From Trichaptum fuscoviolaceum (taxonomy: Eukaryota > Basidiomycota > Agaricomycetes > Hymenochaetales > Trichaptaceae), in contig CAJSYZ010000002.1 of assembly GCA_910574455.1 (NCBI GenBank), positions 1,637,671 to 1,701,670 on the forward strand: a stretch of DNA of 64,000 bases, read 5' to 3'. Positions 57,399 to 64,000 of the stretch are shown here, one piece after another. The notes beneath the pieces are model-generated. The model was not told where the DNA came from. It saw only the letters and a program-made list of their open reading frames with translations, and searched no databases. Position numbers and translations under genes: made by a program. Positions within the stretch are counted from its first letter, which is position 1. Each line of letters starts with the position of its first letter.

Positions 57399-57700
57399 TG
57401 TCGAATGTCAAGAGGTTGAGGGGGAAGAGGAGGAGGAAAGCAACGAGGTAAAGTGCAGGTGGGAGTTGGAGGAGTCTGGACAACTTTTATATGACCCTCG
57501 GTTGCGAGCACAAGACAGGATCACAATGACTGCTTTGATTACGTCATCTTCAAGTTAGGTTTGGACCCGTGTCAGTCAAGCCAGAGCTGTGCCGAGGCCG
57601 AGCTTGTATGCAGTCACTGCGGCTTACTGCTCTTTATCCCTCATACCATCACTCATCCCTGGAAACGCTCTCTGGTTCCTCAGAATCCTAGGCAGCTGCG
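57399..57700. promoter_or_regulatory. shared divergent promoter of SBDS and BAR-SH3 genes
   Basis: 302 bp between two start codons on opposite strands. The SBDS side has a pyrimidine-rich leader (minus strand, 57405-57470) rich in CTCCTCCTC. No TATA box was assigned. Confidence 0.5.
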
Positions 57701-59496
57701 ATGAAGGGAATAACGAAGGCGATCAAGCGGTATGCTCTAAAATAAAGTATATTTATGAAGGAATCTGAGTTAAGCGCTATGGCCTCTAGGACACCGCACT
57801 TGGTGACGGCCAAGGTCGGAATGTCTAAGAGTGAGCACAGAGAGCACAGAAAATAACTAGAGTGCACTGACTGCGAATCATGTGCCGTGTAGAATCAACC
57901 GATCCGGAATTCGATGACTATCAGCGAAAGTTCACGACTATGGAGGAGACTGTGGAGAAGCTGTTGAAGGACTGCAAGAAGTTTAACGAATCGGTCGTCA
58001 GTGCGTGGCAGCTATGCTTCGTAGGATTTCAATTGCAAGCTAACTTCCCCTTCTAGACCTCTTCACTGCTGGCCAAAACTTCGCTCAACACTTTACGCAG
58101 CTCTTCCACCCCATCGTCGGCGAATATGACCTAATTGGCAAGCACCCCCAAGCTGCGGACACGATACACAACGTCGATGGATACCAGGCAATCTTCGAGG
58201 AGCTTCGAACGAACATATCTCCTGAGCTCGAGTTGATCGAGTCACGAATTGTCGCGCCTGTGAAGGAACTTCAGGTCATTATGAAACAGATCCGTAAGAG
58301 CATCACGAAGCGTGATCACAAGGTTCGTTGCGAGCGGCTTTCTCCCATGTAGCATGTCTATTGATCAGGAAGCACCCGTGCCTCGGTCTCAGCTTGTTGA
58401 TTATGACCGATTCAACAACTCCTTGACCAAGCTCCGGGACAAGAAAGAGAAGAGTCTGAACGATGAGAAGAACTTGTTTAAGGTCTGTTTCGTCCGATTA
58501 GAGAGTTCGATTTCTACTGACGCCGAAACGTGAAGTTGGAACAAGACTTTGAAATCGCTACGAATGAATACGATTATATCAACAATGCCATGAAACAGGA
58601 TCTCCCGCGATTCATGATGCTTTCCACTCAATTCATCAACCCCCTCTACCAATCATTCTACTATATGCAGTCAGTACAACGACATTCTTCATTCGCTAAC
58701 ACTGGCTTATTACTGTAATAAAAAACGTATTGCCAGATTAAACATATTCTATATGCTCATGGAGAAGCTTACCGGCTTCGCCGAGGGTAAATACGAGATA
58801 CATGTATCTGGCGCGCAGATCGCAGAAGACTACGAGCAGAAGCGCACAGACGCCTGGGAGCGCATCGAGGGGATGGGAATCACGAAGCGCATCGTCTCGA
58901 CGCAGAAGATGCTGCAGGCCTCGCGCCAGAACTCGACGGGAACGTACGGCTCGCTCGGACGTTCAAACACCACCGCGTCGACCTCGACCACGTCCTCCGG
59001 CGGCCTGCGTGCACCACCGCCCATGCGCAGCACCTCGGGCAGTTCGTTCGTGAAGAAGGCGCCGCCCCCACCGCCTTCTTTCGGCTCCCAGACGTTTGCT
59101 GCTCCCCCACCCTACTCAGCCGGAGGTGCGTCAAGCGGTGCAGCTGCTGCGGCTGCGGCGAAACGCGCTCCCCCACCGCCTCCGCCGCTGAAGCCCAAGC
59201 CTAAGTCTATACAGTACGTTGTTGCGCTGTATGACTTCGCCGCGCAGGTATGTTTCTTCAGTCGTGTTTACTGCATTGTAACTCAATCCTTTATCTCAAC
59301 AGGCTGATGGCGACTTGGAGTTCCATGTTGGTGATCGCATCGAAGTTGTTGAACGCACCGACAGTCAAGATGACTGGTGGACCGGACGGTTGAACGGAAA
59401 GCAAGGCGTCTTCCCAGGTAAAGATATCCTAGTCTTCCGCCCTCTCATACGTCAACTCTAATATCTCCTACAGGCAATTATGTTCAGGATGCTTAA
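57701..59496 (+). CDS. BAR-SH3 endocytic protein (Rvs167/Hob1-like)
   Basis: Membrane-curving amphiphysin homologue acting with actin at endocytic sites (family knowledge). Start MKGITKAIKR (57701), spliced to TPHLVTAKVGMSK and KSTDPEFDDYQRKF. The BAR domain continues through NLFTAGQNFAQHFTQLFHP, ISPELELIESRIVAPVKEL, LRDKKEKSLNDEKNL, FEIATNEYDYINNAMKQDLP and YMLMEKLTGFAEGKYE. After it comes a Ser/Thr linker and then Pro-rich segments (PPPPPSFG, APPPPPPLKPKPK). The C-terminal SH3 domain reads VVALYDFAAQADGDLEF, VGDRIEVVERTDSQDDWW, GRLNGKQGVFPGNYV and stops at QDA. All splice joints keep the frame. Complete. Confidence 0.94.
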
Positions 59497-60057
59497 CCCT
59501 TCTTCTCTTTCTATCGGTTTCGTTCAAGCCTATTGCTGAACTTTCTCCCTCAGTTCTGATCTTTTACGACTCTCCAATCTATTATTTTTTCTTCCGCTAC
59601 AAACTTATTTCTTAAGCACGGGAAAACACGTGTTCACTTCTGTCTGCACTTCATTTTTTTCTGTTCGCTGGATTTAGAGGATGAAAGGAGATACAGTGCA
59701 TTATACAAATCCGATGTACACTAAGGAGACATGGAATGCAAAGGGGAATTTAGTATGCTGGACGCAGTAAATGTGAGAAGATTATGCTCGCCATTGAAGT
59801 GAAAAAAATCTCGCGATGAACGGAATACAGACAATATTAGTAATAAAACAGTGTTCAGCCAGACGGTTGTTGCGTGGCGAAATAAATTAAACAGATGGAT
59901 GGATGGATGGACTTCCAGTTTGTCAAGGTATGCGCCGGTCTGACGTATAAGAATATGCCCGGTCTCTAATGTTGCTCGATTCTGGAGGTCTGGTCTGAGA
60001 GGTCTGGTCTGACAAATTGTAATGTATGTCGCCGGAGTGAATAAAGATATCCCTGGG
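59497..60057. other. convergent 3' regions with GATG microsatellite
   Basis: 561 bp between the stops of the BAR-SH3 and DOT1 genes. A T-rich tract at 59580-59660 suits polyadenylation. A minus-strand frame (60101-59721) overlaps the DOT1 end and is a shadow. Confidence 0.45.
59894..59910. repeat. GATG microsatellite
   Basis: Four tandem GATG units plus one base. Confidence 0.8.
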
Positions 60058-62298
60058 TTACCGCCTCGCTCTGCTTCTCCTTCCCAGTCGTTCTTGGACA
60101 CGCTCGAACTGGGCGTAAACGTCTCGATAGCCCTCGCGATCGACCCGATGAAGGTAGTAGTACCCGCTGCCGCTGCTCCAACTGACTGTGCCAGAGTGGT
60201 AAGGGCGGGCAGTGACGTCGAAAATGGCGGCGATGTCGTCGATATTACGCTCAGTGAGACGCTGGTTGGATGGCGGAGCGAATGGCTTGAGCGAGACGAG
60301 AATCGCGCCTTCCTTCATGTCGAGGAACTTGGGGCGGAGCGCGGTGTTTACTAAATGGAAGATTTTTTTTAGTTACAAATGCGAAGGGTGAGATGTGAAA
60401 AAGGAAAGACGTACGTTCTTCGCTGAAGATATAGTTATTGACAAGCACGACATCCGCTTTGCTTAGAAGCTCATCAACGCGCGGGCAGTCGACCATGTTA
60501 CCCTTTATCAGCTCGACCTCGCCCATGTTAATGCCCCACATTCGACATCGCAGGCGCATCTGTTCTCTTTGGCTTATTGCAAGCGGTTCGCGTTCGTCTT
60601 TGAGCTCAACGCCGAACGCCCTGCATCCAGTTTGTAGCGCAGCGTGCAACGCAACATTGCCCACACCAGATCCTAGGTCCATGAATAGCGAATCTGGGCG
60701 GAGTGGCGCGTGTTCGAAGATGTCGGACACGAAGGAGGGCATGAGTTCGCCATAAACTTCGGACGAAAAGGCTGAGTATTTGCGCAGCTGATCGATATGT
60801 GGTCCTACGCAGCGCTGATACGTCTCTTCGATAATCCGTAGTATCAGCTTGTGCGGTATCCCCGAAAGAGACCATGTTCTGGGTACCGCACGAAGAGGGT
60901 TTGTGTCATTTGCAGATTTGATTTCTCGCAGTAATTTGTTTATTTCTTCCATGGTGGCAAGGAAAGCAGGTCCATCACGTAAATGTATAGCTCTCCTCAA
61001 TGCGCGAAGAAGATTGCCAGGTGGCGAAGGTGATTGTCGTGAAGGTTCTAAGGCAGAAATTGAAGCGAGTGAGGTGAGGGGTGATGAATCCGATGAGAGA
61101 GCGGTAAGCGGAGATGAATTTGCGGAGGAATTAGGAGGTGAGTTGTTCGGCGTGATTAACAATTCATGAGGTAGTGGTCCAAAGCGTATCCTCTGTTCCG
61201 GAGTGAGGTATACTGAAAGCGGAGTTAGCGGTCGAGTTAGATTTGAGCGTGGGCGAAATTGTCTTACGTTCAACCATGACTAAAAGAGATAACTCCAAGC
61301 ACATAATAGGGTTGTAATGGTCCTTATCCTTGGGTTCAAGTAGGATGAATCTACAAGGCGAGAGATAATGAGCTTATGTTTAATTTAAAGAAGTACAGAA
61401 CAATCATACCTTTCGGATGCGCCATCATTAGGATACTCGAGGTCGGCATAGGGGTAATCAGTGGGATGAGGGTCGAACGAAGTGTCAGACGAATCATGAG
61501 GATTTCTGAAATCTGACAGCGCAAGAAGACGTCAGGACACATTTAGGCGCTGGATGAAGGAAAGAAGCGCTCACAAGCCTTATACTTGTGCATCAGGCGC
61601 TTAACCACTTTCTCACTACTCATTAACTGGTCTCCGACCGCGCCGTCCTCGTCTGACCATGTTTTCCTTTCACCGGACGCATTTTCGTGATCAAAGGCGG
61701 ACACTGAGCGCGACCTGCTTTTGCGGTACACGAGTTCCTCCGGTGTGAGCATCTCAACAGGGCGTGTACGGGGACCCGAACCACGATACTCGTCATCGTC
61801 ATCGTTTGAAACGCGCTTTTTGGCGCGAGGTACGGTAGAGGCCGACACGACGCGTCTCTTCTTCGCGTCCGACGAGTATCCCGAGCCGGATGCCCTGGGG
61901 AGCGCGTCAGCCGATTTGCGTTTCTTTGTGATTGGCGCGTCGCGTTCGCTGTCGCTTTCAGAAGACACGGAGGTGAGCGAGGACATCGACGAGGACGACC
62001 TCGACGACGGTGGTGCGGATACCTTCGTCCGTTGTTGTGACGCGTTCGTTGCCGTGTGTTTCATTGAAAGCTTCGAGGAAGTAAGTGGCGGCTTCGGAGG
62101 AGGAGCGGGGCGCGCGACGCGTTTGACGACAGTAATTACGGTCGGTGTGCTATGTGTTATAGCCTTGCCGGACTTTGAGGAGAACCACTGGCTGGGAGAG
62201 AGAGTGGTGGTGGTCGACGTCGCGCGGGAGGGAGTAGAGAGCATCTTGCGCGACAGTGGGCAGGAGGCGGGAGGTGGGAGTGGGGAGGGAGAGGACAA
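60058..62298 (-). CDS. DOT1: Dot1 histone H3-K79 methyltransferase, 666 aa
   Basis: SAM-dependent, non-SET enzyme that methylates H3 Lys79 in the nucleosome core. Exons 62298-61575, 61512-61410, 61350-61268, 61212-60415 and 60350-60058; the sum is a multiple of three. The first 240 residues are Ser/Pro/Lys-rich and basic (KKRKSADALPRASGSG), as in other fungal Dot1 N-termini that contact nucleosomes. Then come FDPHPTDYPYADLEYPND, EQRIRFGPLPHELL and a Ser/Pro insert. The catalytic core has YGELMPSFVSDI, SAM motif I DLGSGVGN (482-489), AFGVELKDEREPLA, NNYIFSEE, and LRPKFLDMKEGAILVSLKPF. The C-terminal helix is Arg-rich. All Dot1 signatures are present, so the enzyme is expected to be active. Confidence 0.95.
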
Positions 62299-63202
62299 GC
62301 CAGGGCCTCAGACGAGCGAGGGACAGGAGAAAAGCCGACGTGTTAGGGTCCTTTCACAAATTGGGTGGCTCCGGCATCACGCTCAGGGCTGCGGACGTGA
62401 CGTTACTACCATCATCCAAGGTGTGACGGCACACTTCCGCATCCGGATCTTCCGCTTCTCAATTCGTACTTTATACCTTCCTTCCGAATCCCGGTCTTCT
62501 CTTTCATAGACTCATCATCTGCGAACTTTAATTAGCTTTACAGCTTATTGTTTTGTGCTAAAAGACACCCAAGGGTCTATCAGGTAACAGAAACACAGGA
62601 AGCCTCCGTTTCTACGATGACTGCTTTCCGCATGCATCGGTGTCGGGGACTTTGTTCCTGATGCCGAGTCAATGTGTATCAACCGCCCCGTCGACTCTTG
62701 AAACACTGCGTGCGTTGTAACGAAAAACTTTAAAAATAAAAATCCATAAATATGTCATGATGTGTACATATGTGTCCCACTGACTCTGTTTGACTTGGAT
62801 TATAACCGAGTCATTCAGCTAATATAGCAGCTTGTCTAAGAACGTCAATAACAAAGCTCAGTCACTATCGAACATGACTTGTACATGAAAGAAAGATTAA
62901 AATTTGTGTACTTCGAAACCCGGAAAATGACTTCACGGTGTTCCGTCTTCGATCAGCTTTGAGTCTATGACGTCATAGTCTATTGACCCGGCCGCGGATG
63001 AGAGAAGTAAAGGATTTTTGTCCTTCTATGAATCCCACAACTGTAGACGTACATGTATATAAAAGAACAACTTGAAGCAGAAGAATATTTCCATAGCACA
63101 ACAGCAAAACGACAGCAAGCTTTCTCGAACAAATCTCACGTTTCGGAAGGCACCAGCGAATCTCGTATAAACTCCGATACAATGATATACAAAGAACAGT
63201 AA
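62299..63202. promoter_or_regulatory. DOT1 upstream region
   Basis: About 900 bp between the DOT1 start and the stop of the right-edge gene. The first 200 bp are GC-rich and should be the DOT1 promoter; 62700-63000 is AT-rich. A plus-strand frame at 61721-62509 overlaps DOT1 and is a shadow. No gene seen. Confidence 0.4.
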
Positions 63203-64000
63203 TCAGTCCTCCTTCTCGACTTTCATGTGCTGTAGTATTCGCAGGCTAGTCAGTATAGATGTCCGCGGTGAACTCTCAACAAATTGCCCACCTTCCCCGA
63301 ATTTAATCCGTCCAACCCGGCTGCCACACGTGAGCCAGCAACCAATGCGCTCCAATCAAGTACTTCGTGATGGTGTGTCCCTCGGTCCGTCTGGTTACGA
63401 TGAATTGCGCGAGCGGTGAGCATGTGTTGGTGAGCTATATCAATGACAGGCATGGGCGCATTGAGCTCTGTTGTTAGACGCCGGATGTGCCTTCAAAAAT
63501 CGAGTCATTGGAGTCAGAAGAAGCAAAGGGGAGAAGTACGTGACTCACGAAGCATCTTTTAGGCCGCCTTCGAGCGAGAACCCTTTTGTTCCATCAAAAT
63601 CGTCGTGTGTGATCTTCGATCCATAGTTCGCCATTCTAGAAGGAATTCAATTAAGCGGAAATGCGAGAAAAGAGCGAACAACATACGGAGTGTTCGGGAA
63701 GAGATCTGATAGAGAAGCGTGAGATACAAGCATGAGCCAAGGATCGTAGAAGCTTACCGTTGATTACACCTAGCACGGCTGGCGCACCTAATCCCGCTTT
63801 CTCGCCCATAGTGATTGATTCTGACATAACCTCAATGATCCCCAGAATAAGTGAATTACCAATGAGCTTCAGAATCGGTGCTAATGCACGAATAAGCCGC
63901 ATGAATAATGTTACAGGCAGAAGAATCTCCACACCCTTTTCGAGATTGCCACCTAGGTCAATAACTTTCCGCCCGACAGCAGGAACGAGGAGATAAGCCG
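63203..64000 (-). CDS. beta-hydroxyacid dehydrogenase (6PGDH/HIBADH-like), 3' part
   Basis: NAD(P)-dependent oxidoreductase of the 3-hydroxyisobutyrate/6-phosphogluconate dehydrogenase class; only the C-terminal half lies in the window and the 5' part is beyond the right edge. Readable segments: YLLVPAVGRKVIDLGGNLEK, spliced to APILKLIGNSLILGIIEVM, then SESITMGEKAGLGAPAVLGV, LFPNTP, MANYGSKITHDDFDGTKGFS, LEGGLKDASHIRRLTTE, NAPMPVIDIAHQHM and LDWSALVAGSRVAAGLDG. The final exon reads HMKVEKED and stop. LxGNSL and GGLKDxxHIRRL are typical of the C-terminal helical domain, with the catalytic Lys (K in GNSL...GEKAG or GLKD) not assignable without alignment. The likely role is oxidation of a small beta-hydroxyacid; the substrate is unknown. 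Confidence 0.85.

Noticed and set aside
61721..62509. 262-aa plus-strand ORF opposite DOT1
   Set aside because: It is the reverse of the Ser/Lys-rich DOT1 N-terminus, which is supported by the conserved catalytic domain.

Overview
This is a 64 kb piece of a basidiomycete nuclear genome, most likely a mushroom-forming Agaricomycete. Genes are split by many short introns (mostly 50-75 nt, GT...AG, CTAAC-like branch sites), intergenic spaces are short, and the coding families are eukaryotic and fungal (TOP2, DOT1, GCN20, GID1, SBDS, copper-fist factor, ISA1, NFU1). No bacterial operon, rRNA, tRNA or CRISPR array was seen. Gene models were joined by eye from splice signals, reading frame and family consensus; nothing was aligned by software.

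Layout. 1-1.26 kb: gene-poor, with a possible exon of a gene leaving the left edge. 1.26-22.2 kb: four minus-strand genes in tandem (a 2037-aa coiled-coil protein, DNA topoisomerase II, the ABC-F protein Gcn20, the GID-complex subunit Gid1/RanBPM), with a broken sugar-transporter fragment between TOP2 and GCN20. 23-28.7 kb: a novel Trp/Cys-tailed protein, a secreted repeat-tailed protein and a SAP30-like protein. 29-35 kb: chorismate synthase, a small membrane protein and Isa1. 35.1-38.5 kb: the longest stretch with no gene I can model. 38.5-45.6 kb: copper-fist regulator, UBE2W-type E2, porphobilinogen deaminase, a small ORF and a TKL-like kinase. 47.0-50.3 kb: a 3.27 kb transposon with 328-bp inverted repeats, into which a second 1.37 kb transposon has inserted; both show 8-bp target duplications. 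50.7-64 kb: a dense housekeeping block (UPF0052/CofD-like protein, Nfu1, Alg1, SBDS, BAR-SH3 protein, Dot1, and a partial beta-hydroxyacid dehydrogenase at the right edge).

Functional themes. Isa1 and Nfu1 are both mitochondrial Fe-S assembly factors, and porphobilinogen deaminase (heme) and a copper-fist regulator also lie in the window, but they are spread among unrelated genes, so I read this as coincidence rather than a cluster. Several genes are arranged head to head over 265-480 bp (SAP30-like/ARO2, NFU1/ALG1, SBDS/BAR-SH3) and probably share promoter regions.

The most unusual features are extreme exon fragmentation (inferred coding microexons of 8, 9, 11, 11, 15 and 19 nt in five conserved genes, and a first coding exon consisting of the ATG alone), three inferred GC-AG introns, the nested transposon pair with host-like captured sequence, and a PCNA-interaction-like motif at the end of topoisomerase II.
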